Source of the DNA: Thermoleophilia bacterium UBA6103
GTDB lineage: Bacteria > Actinomycetota > Thermoleophilia > UBA2241
Direction of reading: 5' to 3'
Assembly (NCBI GenBank): GCA_002423545.1
Contig: DIWP01000056.1
Location: 1 to 64,000 of the forward strand
Length of the DNA stretch: 64,000 nt
This document shows, in pieces, positions 19,094-27,833 of this stretch (its first letter is position 1; every line of letters begins with the position of its first letter). A program made the position numbers and the translations under genes. Below the pieces are notes generated by a model. That model searched no databases. It was not told the DNA's origin and worked only from the letters and a program-made list of their open reading frames with translations.

Positions 19094-21751
19094 ATGGCCA
19101 ACATCCTGGACAAGGTCCTGCGGGCCGGCGAAGGCAAGCGCATGAAGGTGCTGGCTCAGCAGGTCGCGCAGATCAACGAGCTGGCGCCGGCGATCGCCAG
19201 GCTGAGTAATACCGAGCTGGCCGCCAAGACGGCCGAGTTCAGACAGCGGGTCGACAACGGCGAGCCGCTCGCGGATCTGCTCTACGAGGCCTTTGCGGTG
19301 GCGCGCGAGGCGGCCGAGCGCACCGTCGACATGCGGCCCTTCGACGTGCAGTGCATGGGCGGCATCGTCCTCTTCGACGGTGACATCGCGGAGATGAGGA
19401 CCGGTGAGGGCAAGACGCTGGTGGCCACCATGCCGGTGTACCTGCGGGCGCTGGCCGGCAGGGGCACGCACCTGGTCACCGTCAACGATTACCTCGCCAA
19501 GCGCGACGCCGAGTGGATGAGCCCCATCTACAGGTTCCTGGGGCTGGAGGTGGGCATCATCCAGGCGATGATGGAACCGGCCGACCGGCGCGTCCAGTAT
19601 GCCGCCGACATCACCTACGGTACCAACAGCGAGTTCGGCTTCGATTACCTGCGCGACAACATGGCGATGCGCCGCGAGCACTGCGTGCAGCGCGGCCATT
19701 ACTACTGCATCGTCGACGAGGTCGACAGCATCCTGGTCGACGAGGCGCGCACGCCGCTCATCATCAGCGGCGCCCCCGAGGTGGCCGCCGACACGTACCG
19801 GCAGTTCGCTCGCGTGGTGCCGCGTCTCAAGGCCGGCGAGGACTACGAGGTCGACGAGAAGCACCGCACGGCGGCCGTCACCGAGAGCGGCGTCGCCAAG
19901 GTCGAGAAGGCGCTCAGCATCGACAACCTCTATGCCGCCAGCAACGGATCGCTCGTCAACCACCTCATCCAGGCTCTGCGTGCCGAGGCGCTCTACCACA
20001 AGGACGTCGAGTACGTGGTCCAGAATGGCGAGGTGCTCATCGTCGATGAGTTCACCGGCCGCATCCTCGAAGGACGGCGCTACAGCGAGGGCCTGCATCA
20101 GGCCATCGAGGCCAAGGAGCGCGTCCCGATCAAGGAAGAGAACCAGACGCTGGCCACCATCACCCTGCAGAACTACTTCCGCCTCTACGAGGTCCTGGCC
20201 GGCATGACCGGCACCGCCAAGACCGAGGAAGACGAGTTCCAGCAGATCTACGGCCTCTCGGTGGTCCAGATCCCCACCAACGTGCCGATGATCCGCGACG
20301 ACAGGGACGACTACGTCTTCAAGACCACCAAGGAGAAGCACAACGCGGTGGTCGAGGACATCGTCGAGCGCTACCAGAAGGGCCAGCCGGTCCTGGTCGG
20401 CACGGTCTCGGTCGAGGTCAGCGAGCTGCTCCACGAGCTGCTCGAGCGCAAAGGCGTGCCGCACAACGTGCTCAACGCCAAGTACCACGAGAAAGAGGCG
20501 GAGATCATCAAGGACGCCGGCAAGCACGGCGCCGTGACGATCGCCACCAACATGGCCGGCCGCGGCGTCGACATCAAGCTCGACCCCGAGGCCCTCGGTG
20601 CCGGCGGACTCTACGTGCTCGGCACCGAGCGCCACGAGAGCCGGCGCATCGACAACCAGCTGCGCGGCCGCTCCGGCCGCCAGGGCGACCCCGGCGAGAG
20701 CCGCTTCTATCTGGCGGCGGAGGACGAGCTGATCCGGCTCTTCGCCGGCGACCGCATGTACCGCATACTCGACCGGCTCGGTCCCGAGGAAGGCATGCCG
20801 ATCGAGGCCAGGCTGCTCAGCAGCGTGGTCGAGAAGGCCCAGAAGAAGGTCGAAGAGCTCAACTTCCTGCGCCGCAAGAACGTGCTCAAGTACGACGAGG
20901 TGATGAACGAGCAGCGCCGCGTCGTCTACGACCAGCGCCAGCGGATACTCAACGGCGAGGACTTCGGCGAGCAGGTCCACGACATGATCGCCGAGATCGT
21001 GGAAGACACCGTCCGAGAGCATCTCGGCGACGCCCAGTTCGCCGAGGAGTGGGACGTCGACGCACTGCTCGTGGGCCTGCGGGCGGTCTACGACTGCACC
21101 ATCGAGAAGGACGAGATCGACACCGAAGACGGCGACCTCGAAGACGTCGTCGAGCTCGCCGTCGAAGACGCCCTGGAGCAGTACCAGGAGCGTGAGAAGC
21201 TGCTCGGAGAGCAGCAGATCCGCGACGTGGAGCGGGCCGTCATGCTCGAGATCATCGACGGCCGCTGGAAGGACCATCTGCTCGACATGGACTACCTGCA
21301 GGAGGGCATCCACCTGCGGGCGCTCGGGCAGCGCGACCCTCTCGTCGAGTACAAGAACGAGGGCTACGTCCTCTTCCAGGACATGCTCGAGTCGGCCAAG
21401 CGCAACACCGTCACCACGCTGATGAAGAACCGTCCCGAAGACCTGGCCGTGTTCACGGCGATCACCTTCGATCAGCCGGTGCAGATGTTCAACTACACCA
21501 GCGGCGACGATCTGGCCTATCAGACGAGCTTCACCGAGGCCGCCATGGCCGGTGGCGAGGTGGCTGGGGAGAGCCCGCCCGGTACGGCTCCGGCCGTGGA
21601 GGCGGGGACCGGCCAGCGGCGCTTCCAGGAGGCGCAGGCGGCCGGTGGCGGTGTCGCCGTGAAGCAGCGGGTCGTGGAGCAGAAGATCGGCCGCAACGAC
21701 CCGTGCTGGTGCGGGAGCGGGAAGAAGTACAAGAAGTGCCACGGCGCGTGA
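19094..21751 (+). CDS. secA: Preprotein translocase ATPase subunit SecA
   Basis: SecA drives post-translational export of unfolded proteins through SecYEG with ATP hydrolysis. The 885-residue protein has the DEAD motor (RTGEGKTLVATMP Walker A near residue 105, IVDEVDSILVDEARTP), the preprotein cross-linking domain, nucleotide-binding domain 2 (ATNMAGRGVDIKL, QLRGRSGRQGDPGES) and the helical scaffold. It ends in a Gly/Ala-rich linker and the zinc-binding SEC-C motif (RNDPCWCGSGKKYKKCHG) that contacts SecB or ribosomes. ATG 19094 is preceded by GTGGTGAG. It appears to be a single-gene transcript, followed by two hairpins. Confidence 0.98.
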   Translation: MANILDKVLRAGEGKRMKVLAQQVAQINELAPAIARLSNTELAAKTAEFRQRVDNGEPLADLLYEAFAVAREAAERTVDMRPFDVQCMGGIVLFDGDIAEMRTGEGKTLVATMPVYLRALAGRGTHLVTVNDYLAKRDAEWMSPIYRFLGLEVGIIQAMMEPADRRVQYAADITYGTNSEFGFDYLRDNMAMRREHCVQRGHYYCIVDEVDSILVDEARTPLIISGAPEVAADTYRQFARVVPRLKAGEDYEVDEKHRTAAVTESGVAKVEKALSIDNLYAASNGSLVNHLIQALRAEALYHKDVEYVVQNGEVLIVDEFTGRILEGRRYSEGLHQAIEAKERVPIKEENQTLATITLQNYFRLYEVLAGMTGTAKTEEDEFQQIYGLSVVQIPTNVPMIRDDRDDYVFKTTKEKHNAVVEDIVERYQKGQPVLVGTVSVEVSELLHELLERKGVPHNVLNAKYHEKEAEIIKDAGKHGAVTIATNMAGRGVDIKLDPEALGAGGLYVLGTERHESRRIDNQLRGRSGRQGDPGESRFYLAAEDELIRLFAGDRMYRILDRLGPEEGMPIEARLLSSVVEKAQKKVEELNFLRRKNVLKYDEVMNEQRRVVYDQRQRILNGEDFGEQVHDMIAEIVEDTVREHLGDAQFAEEWDVDALLVGLRAVYDCTIEKDEIDTEDGDLEDVVELAVEDALEQYQEREKLLGEQQIRDVERAVMLEIIDGRWKDHLLDMDYLQEGIHLRALGQRDPLVEYKNEGYVLFQDMLESAKRNTVTTLMKNRPEDLAVFTAITFDQPVQMFNYTSGDDLAYQTSFTEAAMAGGEVAGESPPGTAPAVEAGTGQRRFQEAQAAGGGVAVKQRVVEQKIGRNDPCWCGSGKKYKKCHGA

Positions 21752-21752
21752 T

Positions 21753-21773
21753 GCAGCTGCCCTGGGCAGCTGC
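21753..21773 (+). terminator. Hairpin immediately after secA
   Basis: GCAGCTGCCC (21753-21762) is complementary to GGGCAGCTGC (21764-21773), beginning 2 bases after the secA stop. The loop must open a few terminal pairs. No T-run follows, as is common in high-GC Actinobacteria. Confidence 0.6.
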
Positions 21774-21827
21774 GTGACCGCCCCGTGACGCAATGACCGC
21801 TATGTCGCAGTGTGTCACGGAGCGTGA

Positions 21828-21846
21828 GCGGCTCCTTCGGAGCCGC
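21828..21846 (+). terminator. Second hairpin downstream of secA
   Basis: An 8-bp stem GCGGCTCC/GGAGCCGC closes on a TTC loop about 77 bases after the secA stop. It may reinforce termination. Confidence 0.5.
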
Positions 21847-22099
21847 CTGGCTGCATGACGCAGTTTCGGCTGTGGTGAATCGTGCCATGGCGGGTAGTGG
21901 CCGTCCTCTGCGATCCGTGGCCACTTCATGGAGTGGCTGTTGGTCACAACTCGCTCAGCTCAGCGCGATCGCGCACCACGTCCGGCGCCGCCCGTCCTGA
22001 CGCGGCACCGCATCGCGCGAACGTCTTCACGCGGCACCGCATCGCGCGAACGTCCTCGGGCGGTCCTGCACGCAGCGTGTGACTGGCCCGCCGATGCGT
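21847..22099. other. Gene-free stretch with short inverted and direct repeats
   Basis: No protein or RNA gene is supported between the secA hairpins and the terminator of the following minus-strand gene. The stretch holds AGTGGCC/GGCCACT inverted repeats around 21895-21945 and the 26-nt tandem duplication described separately. It has no tRNA-like TTCRA arm and no recognisable attachment core. Confidence 0.6.
22000..22054. repeat. Tandem direct repeat, 26 nt x 2
   Basis: The 26-mer beginning ACGCGGCACCGCATCGCGCG occurs at 22000-22025 and, identically, at 22029-22054, separated by TTC. It is non-coding. With only two units and a 3-nt gap it is not a CRISPR array; recent slippage or duplication is likely. 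Confidence 0.85.
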
Positions 22100-22128
22100 G
22101 AGGAGCCGGCCCGCCGGGCCGGCTCCTC
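22100..22128 (-). terminator. Terminator of the 139-aa protein gene
   Basis: A perfect 13-bp stem (22100-22112 with 22116-22128) around a GCC loop lies 3 bases beyond the stop of the minus-strand gene. The same hairpin could also stop plus-strand transcripts from secA. Confidence 0.8.
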
Positions 22129-22131
22129 GGG

Positions 22132-22551
22132 TCAGATGGCACGCATGCGGTTATTGCGGGCGCCGTGCTCCACTTCCGCGAGGCCCAGAGCCTCCAGGAC
22201 CGGTGGCACGTAGACGCCGAAACGGCCGCGCAGGCCTTTCTTGAGGCCATACCAACCACGGATCGGATTGTCCGGCGAACGGCCCCAGGCCTCGACGCTG
22301 CCCTCGGGTGCCGGCTTCTGCTCGTCGGTACCGCCCAGCGGCACCCAGTCACCGGCTTCCTTCAGCATGGAGTGCAGATCGTCGATCGCTCCCAGCTGGT
22401 AGCGCAACTCGGTCGTGCCGACGTTCACCACCAGCGCGGGAGGATCAGCCGCCTCGTCTTTGTATGCGGTGTACTCCGACTTGCCCGGCGGCGTCGTCAG
22501 CACCCAGGGATCGTCTCTCGTGCCGGCGCCGTTGACGTTTCCAGCAGCCAT
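22132..22551 (-). CDS. Conserved hypothetical protein, 139 aa
   Basis: The 139-residue product is soluble, with no signal peptide or membrane segment. The segments GTRDDPWVLTTPPG, LHSMLKEAGDWVPLGG, DEQKP, VEAWGRSPDNP and GWYGLKKGLRGRFGVYVPP are dense in Trp, Gly and Pro and look strongly constrained. I believe this belongs to a widespread uncharacterised bacterial family, but I cannot name a function. ATG 22551 is preceded by AAAGGAGTGA on its strand. It directly follows the remnant of a solute-binding-protein gene and has its own strong terminator. Confidence 0.85.
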   Translation of the reverse strand: MAAGNVNGAGTRDDPWVLTTPPGKSEYTAYKDEAADPPALVVNVGTTELRYQLGAIDDLHSMLKEAGDWVPLGGTDEQKPAPEGSVEAWGRSPDNPIRGWYGLKKGLRGRFGVYVPPVLEALGLAEVEHGARNNRMRAI

Positions 22552-22559
22552 GATTCACT

Positions 22560-22940
22560 CCTTTGAAAGGGGACGCCATCGACACGTCCGCGCGAGTCTC
22601 CTCGTGCAGCCTTGTCCCCTTGTGTGCGGCGCAACGAAACGCTCGTGCTCGGGGTTGGACCGGACCATCTCGTTCCGGCCCTCGATCTGGTTCGTCGTGA
22701 AGCAGGTGAGCGTCTGACCGGGTCGTGGTAGCCGTCCCACTGCCAGTAGCAGGCGTCGAGGTCGGGCACGAAGGTCGTCGTCCTCGTAGGTCCAGATCCT
22801 GTCGAAGCAGACGTCTTCGTCCTGCACCGTCAGGACGATGTCGACGCCGACGTCCTCCCACCAGCCGGCGATGAGCTTGGTGGAGCGCTGCGTCTCCGGC
22901 GATTCGGCAGTGGCCCTCAGCCGCAGGAGTCCGTGGCCGC
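22560..22940 (-). pseudogene. Frameshifted remnant of an ABC transporter solute-binding protein (family 5, peptide/nickel type)
   Basis: Reading the minus strand from about 22940, one frame gives LRATAESPETQRSTKLIAGW then WEDVGVDIVLTVQDEDVCFD and RIWTYEDDD. The continuation shifts frame near 22770 (FVPDLDACYWQWDGYHDP), then shifts again near 22710 (GQTLTCFTTNQIEGRNE). Together these collinear pieces reproduce the C-terminal part of DppA/OppA-type substrate-binding proteins, which have QR.TKLI..W, YWQWDGYYDPGQTL and CFTTDQIEGWNE segments. The two frame changes and the missing N- and C-terminal parts show that it is a pseudogene. It implies a former peptide or amine uptake system beside the catabolic genes that follow. 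Confidence 0.75.
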
Positions 22941-23035
22941 GGCGCCCCGGTCGACAGGTGAGCTGCTATCCTTTCCCCTCGACGGGGGGACACCGGGAAC
23001 GGTCCCGTCCGGTCGAGCGGGAGAGGAGTGGCGTC

Positions 23036-23881
23036 GTGTCGTGCCCTGAGGGGACCATCTGTGCCTTCGTAGTCACCTTCGACTTCGACGCGGAAGAGGT
23101 CTGGATCGCCGAGGACCCGGCCAATGCATCGCGTCCGTGCGTCCTTTCCCAGGGTCTCTACGGGGCCCGGGTCGGTGTCCCGCTGGTGCTGGAGATGCTC
23201 GATTCCCTGGGTGTGCGGGCCACGTTCTTCGTCCCCGGACGGGTCGCGGAACGGCACTCCGCCCGGGTGCGGCAGATCCTTGCCGCGGGTCACGAGATGG
23301 GCCTGCACGGCCACACGCACCGCTCGCCGGCCGACATGGGTCGAGACGAGGAGCAGAAGGAGCTGCGGCTCTCGTTGCGGACCCTGCGACACCTCGGCGC
23401 CGACCCGGTCGGCTACCGCTCGCCGTCGTGGGACTTCAGCCCCTGCACGCTGGACCTGCTGCAGGGCGCCGGCCTGCTGTACTCCTCCAACTACATGGAC
23501 GACGTCCGCCCGTACCGGCATCCCGGCCGGAGCATCGTCGAACTGCCGGTGCACTGGAGCCTCGACGACGCACCCCATTTCTGGTTCGACGCGGCCAGTT
23601 GGGACCGCTCGATCGCGACGCCCTCGGCCGTGCGAGAGATCTGGCAGGCGGAGTTCGAGGGCATCCGTTCCCTGGGTGGCGTCTGTGTGCTGACCCTGCA
23701 TCCCCAGATCTGCGCCCGGCCGGGGCGTCTGGCGATGGTGCGCGAGTTCCTTCAGTCCGCGGTCGAGTGCAGCGACGTCTGGGTGGCGAGCGCTCGTGAG
23801 GTGGCCGAGCACGCCGACGAGGTGCTGCCGCGAAACGGCGAGGGGGGGCGCGGACGGGGATGGCCCAGCAGGCTGGAGTGA
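23036..23881 (+). CDS. NodB-type polysaccharide deacetylase family hydrolase
   Basis: The 281-residue protein is a metal-dependent NodB-fold hydrolase of the subgroup containing PuuE allantoinase-like and HpPgdA-like enzymes. The metal and catalytic residues are visible: FDFDAEE near residue 15, HGHTHRSP, RSPSWDFS and LHPQICARPGRL. There is no signal peptide, so a cytoplasmic amide or N-acyl substrate is more likely than peptidoglycan. GTG 23036 is preceded by GAGAGGAG; the frame is open upstream but unconserved. It heads a run of five same-strand catabolic genes (to 29027) and probably deacylates or opens a small nitrogenous substrate there. Confidence 0.82.
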   Translation: MSCPEGTICAFVVTFDFDAEEVWIAEDPANASRPCVLSQGLYGARVGVPLVLEMLDSLGVRATFFVPGRVAERHSARVRQILAAGHEMGLHGHTHRSPADMGRDEEQKELRLSLRTLRHLGADPVGYRSPSWDFSPCTLDLLQGAGLLYSSNYMDDVRPYRHPGRSIVELPVHWSLDDAPHFWFDAASWDRSIATPSAVREIWQAEFEGIRSLGGVCVLTLHPQICARPGRLAMVREFLQSAVECSDVWVASAREVAEHADEVLPRNGEGGRGRGWPSRLE

Positions 23882-23918
23882 GCGTCTGTGCGATCATGCG
23901 GGCGAGGGGAGGTTCGAG

Positions 23919-25118
23919 GTGACGCAGACCGGGGCGCAGGCCGAGACGCAGGCCGAGACGCCGACGATCAGGGTAACGGGGTCCGCGCGCGAGCGCGGTC
24001 GCCAGTATGGAGAGCAGGCCCGCGAGCGCGTACGGCGTTCGGTGGCGCTCTACGAGGAGGTCTTCGCCGACTACGCCGGCTGGAGCTGGGAGCGGGTGCG
24101 GGCCGAGTGCGCACCGTTCGGCCCGCGCATCGCCGAGTTCGATCGCCGCTCTCTCGAGGAGATCGGGGGCATCGCCGCGGGTGCCGGCCTGCCGGAGATC
24201 GACGTGCTGGCGATCAACGTACGCACCGAGGTGATGTTCGGGGCCGCTGCTCGCGGCGACGCCAGACCGCCGCGCGATGGCTGCTCGGCGGTCGTCCTCA
24301 TGCCGCAGATCACCGCCGACGGCCACACGCTGCTGGCGCAGAACTGGGACTGGATCGAGGGCACGCGGCAGACGGCGGTGATCGTCGAGGCGCGGCCGGA
24401 CGACGGGCCGGCCTACATCGCCATCATGGAGGCCGGCCTGCTGGCCAAGATGGGCCTCAGCGCCGCCGGCATCGGCCTCACCACCAACACCATCATCAGC
24501 GATCTCGACCGCGGCGGACCGGGCGTGCCCTACCACGTCTGCCTGCGCTCGGTGCTGAGCGCGCCGACCATGGCCGACGCCCTCGGCGGCCTCATGCGCG
24601 GCCGTCGCAGCTCGTCGGCCAACTACCTCGTGGCCTCTCACGACGGCCTGGCATTCGACGCCGAGACATGGCCCGGCGGCGGCTCCTGCATGACGATCGG
24701 TGTGCCTGCTGCCGGCCGGATCCTGCACACCAACCACTTCATAGCGCCGGGCTTTCCGCACTGCGACCGCGGTCTGGAGCTGATGCCCGACAGCCCGCTG
24801 CGCCTGCAGCGGCTGCGGGCCCTTCTCGGCGAGCCACCAACCGATGCGTCCTCGGGCGCCGGCCGGCCGGCCGGCCGTGCCGCCGACGTCGAGAGGACGG
24901 GCTTGGGGCGCGCCGACATCGAGGCGGCGCTGGGTGATCACGCCGGGCACCCCTGGGGGGTCTGCAACCACCCCGATCTCACCCAGGTACCGGTCCATCA
25001 GGAGGGGACGATCCTCTCCGTGGTGATGGATCTCACCGAACGCCGGCTGTGGCTGGCCGACGGCAACCCGTGCACCACACCGTATCGGGAGCTGGACACG
25101 TCGCTGCTGCGCGTCTGA
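23919..25118 (+). CDS. C45-family acyltransferase/amidohydrolase (acyl-CoA:6-APA acyltransferase-like)
   Basis: Members of this Ntn-hydrolase family mature autocatalytically to expose an N-terminal Cys and cleave or transfer amide-linked acyl groups. The 399-residue protein has the expected processing site RDGCSAVVL, with Cys122 as the predicted nucleophile, followed by LLAQNWDW, AGIGLTTNTI and HTNHFIAPGF. A Gly/Ala/Arg-rich insertion sits near residue 315. GTG 23919 is chosen for the GGGGAGG at 23906-23912. The N-terminus holds a short duplicated QAET. It lies 37 bases after the deacetylase and before a D-amino-acid dehydrogenase, suggesting release of free amino acids from N-acylated or peptide substrates. 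The exact substrate is unknown. Confidence 0.8.
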   Translation: MTQTGAQAETQAETPTIRVTGSARERGRQYGEQARERVRRSVALYEEVFADYAGWSWERVRAECAPFGPRIAEFDRRSLEEIGGIAAGAGLPEIDVLAINVRTEVMFGAAARGDARPPRDGCSAVVLMPQITADGHTLLAQNWDWIEGTRQTAVIVEARPDDGPAYIAIMEAGLLAKMGLSAAGIGLTTNTIISDLDRGGPGVPYHVCLRSVLSAPTMADALGGLMRGRRSSSANYLVASHDGLAFDAETWPGGGSCMTIGVPAAGRILHTNHFIAPGFPHCDRGLELMPDSPLRLQRLRALLGEPPTDASSGAGRPAGRAADVERTGLGRADIEAALGDHAGHPWGVCNHPDLTQVPVHQEGTILSVVMDLTERRLWLADGNPCTTPYRELDTSLLRV

Positions 25119-25208
25119 GGACGGCGTCGCTGCGGCGGCGCTCGGCGACGGTTCGGCCTTGAGCCGCCGCTCTGAGATGATGGAGTCGGCGGCGTGAGGA
25201 GGGGTGGG

Positions 25209-26525
25209 ATGAGCGAGCGGGTCGAATTCCTGGTCATCGGGGGCGGTATCGTCGGCGTGAGCTGTGCCTACTACCTCGCCGAGCGTGGCCTGAGGCCGGT
25301 CGTGGTGGATCGCGACGAGGTCTGCTCGTTCACCGGCAGCACCTTCGCCAACGCCGGCCTGATCGTGCCCAGCGATGTGGAGCCGCTCGCCGAGCCGGGC
25401 GTGCTGAGTCGTGGCTTGCGCTGGATGCTCGACCCGGGCAGCCCGTTCTGGTTCCGGCCGCGACTCTGTCCATACCAGTGGCGCTGGCTCTCCCTGTTCA
25501 GATCGGCCTGCACCGAGGCGCGCTTTCTGGCCGGCATGCGGCCGCTCCGGGAGTTGAGCGTGGCCAGCTCCGGCCTCTACGATGAGCTGGCGGCGAGTGA
25601 GGGGCCGGACATGACACTGCATCGCAACGGCTGGCTGGTGGTCCACGAGGACGGCGCCACGCACGCCGAAGCGGTCGCGTTCGAGCGTGAGGCGCAGCGC
25701 CTGGGTGTGCACGCCGAGTTTCTCGAGCCTGACGAGCTGCGGGCCCGGGTGCCACAGCTGCCGCGTCACGTGGTCGGTGGCATCTTCAACCGGGAGAATG
25801 CCCACGTCCTGCCCGACAAGTGCACCCGTGCCCTGGCCGACCGTGCCCGGACTCTTGGCGCCGAGTTCCGGCCAAAGACCGAAGTGCTGCACCTGGAAGG
25901 CGGCCGCGACGCCGGGCGGCGGGCTGCCGGCCCAGCGGGCGGAGGCGGGCGCATCCGGCGTGTGGTGACCACCCGTGGGGTCGTCGAGCCGGACACGGTG
26001 GTGCTGGCGGCCGGGGCGTGGTCGCCGCATCTCACACGGCCGCTCGGCTTCGACCTGCCGGTGCAGCCGGCCAAGGGGTACAGCATCACCGTGCCGCGGC
26101 CCGACGGCTTCCCCGAGCTGCCGCTCTATCTGGCCGAGCGGCACATCTGCATCACCCCGATGGACGACACGATCCGCATGGCCGGCACGCTCGAGCTGTC
26201 GGGCTACGACACGACGATGCGGCCCCGGCGGCTGCGCGGCATCGTGCGTGGCGCGGCCGCCCTGCTGGGGCCGCTCGCCGAGCAGGAGCCGACGCTCCTC
26301 TGGCGCGGACCGCGACCGCTCTCGCCCGACGGGCTCCCGTTCATCGGTCGCAGCCCGCGGCACGAGAACCTGGTGATCGCCACCGGCCACTGCATGATCG
26401 GCCTTTCTCTGGGACCAGCGACCGGGAAGCTGGTGGCGCAGATCGTGACCCGAGAAGAGCCCGACGTCGATGTGCGGCCGTTCTCGCCCGACCGGTTCGG
26501 TGCGGATGCCGACGGCACGCACTGA
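25209..26525 (+). CDS. FAD-dependent D-amino-acid dehydrogenase (DadA-like)
   Basis: The 438-residue flavoprotein of the DAO/GlyOx family would oxidatively deaminate a D-amino acid or secondary amine, passing electrons to the respiratory chain. The N-terminal dinucleotide motif VIGGGIVGVSCAYYLAERG is clear, as are STFANAGLIVPS, VLAAGAWSPHL and the C-terminal GRSPRHENLVIATGHCMIGLSLGPATG typical of DadA. ATG 25209 has GGAGG 6 bases upstream. No secretion signal. Its neighbours are a C45 hydrolase and two ornithine cyclodeaminase homologues, so the operon plausibly funnels an amide-linked D-amino acid or cyclic amine to a keto acid. Confidence 0.87.
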   Translation: MSERVEFLVIGGGIVGVSCAYYLAERGLRPVVVDRDEVCSFTGSTFANAGLIVPSDVEPLAEPGVLSRGLRWMLDPGSPFWFRPRLCPYQWRWLSLFRSACTEARFLAGMRPLRELSVASSGLYDELAASEGPDMTLHRNGWLVVHEDGATHAEAVAFEREAQRLGVHAEFLEPDELRARVPQLPRHVVGGIFNRENAHVLPDKCTRALADRARTLGAEFRPKTEVLHLEGGRDAGRRAAGPAGGGGRIRRVVTTRGVVEPDTVVLAAGAWSPHLTRPLGFDLPVQPAKGYSITVPRPDGFPELPLYLAERHICITPMDDTIRMAGTLELSGYDTTMRPRRLRGIVRGAAALLGPLAEQEPTLLWRGPRPLSPDGLPFIGRSPRHENLVIATGHCMIGLSLGPATGKLVAQIVTREEPDVDVRPFSPDRFGADADGTH

Positions 26526-26641
26526 GTCGGTGACGACGGATCGTCGCGAGAGCCGCTGCGCCTGTCGTCAGTACGGAGACGGCCCGGCTTGCCGTGATGT
26601 CGGCGGCGGCCGTCTGTCGAAGCGCCAACGACAGGGAGTGG

Positions 26642-27670
26642 ATGATGTCCAACGCTGACAGCGGATCGGCACCGCGGGCCGGTGCACGGATCCTGAACGA
26701 GGCCGAGGTGCGCGGCCTGATCGGCCCGGACGAAGCGCTGGCCGCCGTACGCGAGGCCTTTTCGCGCATGGGCCGCGGTGAGACCATGCTGCCGCCGGCG
26801 ATGTTCATCTGGGTGCCCGAGCACGAGGGCGAGGTGCACGTGAAGGGCGCGCACGTCGTCGGCGCCGCCAACTACGCGGTCAAGTTCGCCTCGGTCTTCG
26901 AACGCAATCCTGAGAAGGGGCTGGCGACCGTCACCGGCATGGTGCTCACGTTCAGCGCCGAGACCGGGTACCTGAGCGGCATGCTGATGGACAACGGCTT
27001 CCTCACCGACCTGCGCACCGGCGCCGCCGGGGCGCTGGCCGCCGACCTGCTGGCTCGTCAGGATGTCGAGCAGGCGGCCGTCATCGGGGCCGGCATCCAG
27101 GGCCGCTATCAGCTCGAGGCGCTGCTGGGCGTGCGTCAGCCGCGGCGGGTGCGGATCTTCGACGTGAACGGCGCCGCCGCTGAGGCCTATGCGGCCGAGA
27201 TGAGCGAGAAGACCGGCCTGACGGTCGCCGTGGCGAGCAGCGTGCAGGAGGCGCTGCGAGGTGCCGACGTCGTGGTGAGCACCACGCCGGCGCCGTCGCC
27301 GCACACAATGCTGGAGTGGGTCGAGCCGGGCACGCACTATACGGCCATGGGTTCGGACAACCCGCACAAGCAGGAGCTTGATGCCGGGCTGCTGGCGGCG
27401 GCCGGCAAGCTCGTCGTGGACAGTCGCGAGATGTGCGCCGTCAACGGCGAGCTCCATCACGCGCTGGACGCCGGTCTCATGACGATCGATGACGTACACG
27501 CGGAGCTGGGCGAGGTGGCTGCCGGCCTCAAGCCGGGCCGCACCTCCGACGACGAGATCACGGTGGCGGACCTGACCGGTCTGGGTATCCAGGACACGGC
27601 GGTCGCCGACTACGTGATGCGGCGGGCGATCGCGGCGGGGGTCGGCAGGGACCTCGACGGTCTGCTGTGA
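26642..27670 (+). CDS. Ornithine cyclodeaminase/mu-crystallin family protein, copy 1 (EutC-like)
   Basis: The 342-residue protein belongs to the NAD(P)-dependent family that includes ornithine cyclodeaminase, alanine dehydrogenase and ketimine reductase. Visible are KFASVFERNPEKGL, LTDLRTGAAGALAADLLAR and the Rossmann motif AAVIGAGIQGRYQ, then MGSDNPHKQELD and DLTGLGIQD. The GSDxxHKxE and GELHHA segments recall EutC of ectoine utilisation, but no other eut gene is present. Two ATGs (26642 and 26645) follow GGGAG; the first is used. It shares only the family fold with the next gene, so the two are ancient paralogues with probably distinct substrates. Confidence 0.87.
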   Translation: MMSNADSGSAPRAGARILNEAEVRGLIGPDEALAAVREAFSRMGRGETMLPPAMFIWVPEHEGEVHVKGAHVVGAANYAVKFASVFERNPEKGLATVTGMVLTFSAETGYLSGMLMDNGFLTDLRTGAAGALAADLLARQDVEQAAVIGAGIQGRYQLEALLGVRQPRRVRIFDVNGAAAEAYAAEMSEKTGLTVAVASSVQEALRGADVVVSTTPAPSPHTMLEWVEPGTHYTAMGSDNPHKQELDAGLLAAAGKLVVDSREMCAVNGELHHALDAGLMTIDDVHAELGEVAAGLKPGRTSDDEITVADLTGLGIQDTAVADYVMRRAIAAGVGRDLDGLL

Positions 27671-27833
27671 GGTCAGCGTCGGCGGCCGCGTGACGAACGG
27701 CTGGCATCTGCGCCCGCCCGGTCGGCGTCCGCCGGGCGGACCTCGCGCCGTGGAGAGCCGGGGGCTATAGTGTCGCGTACAGTGGCAGCCGGGATCCGCG
27801 ACGGGGGAGCCGCGTGACCGGATCGGAGGGGGC

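Noticed and set aside
18896..21793. Very long open frame antisense to secA
   Set aside because: High GC leaves antisense frames open. The sequence is His/Val/Leu-rich with no family resemblance, and secA on the other strand is certain.
22000..22054. Possible CRISPR array
   Set aside because: Only two 26-nt units with a 3-nt gap, no spacers and no cas genes.
22560..22830. Small genes on the minus strand upstream of the 139-aa protein gene
   Set aside because: The short frames are pieces of one frameshifted solute-binding-protein remnant rather than independent genes.
22951..22972. TCGACA...TATCCT as a promoter for the NodB-family gene
   Set aside because: Spacing is only 10 bases, incompatible with a -35/-10 pair.
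23436..26522. 1028-codon frame antisense to the C45 and DadA-like genes
   Set aside because: Shadow frame without motifs, opposed by conserved proteins with good ribosome-binding sites.
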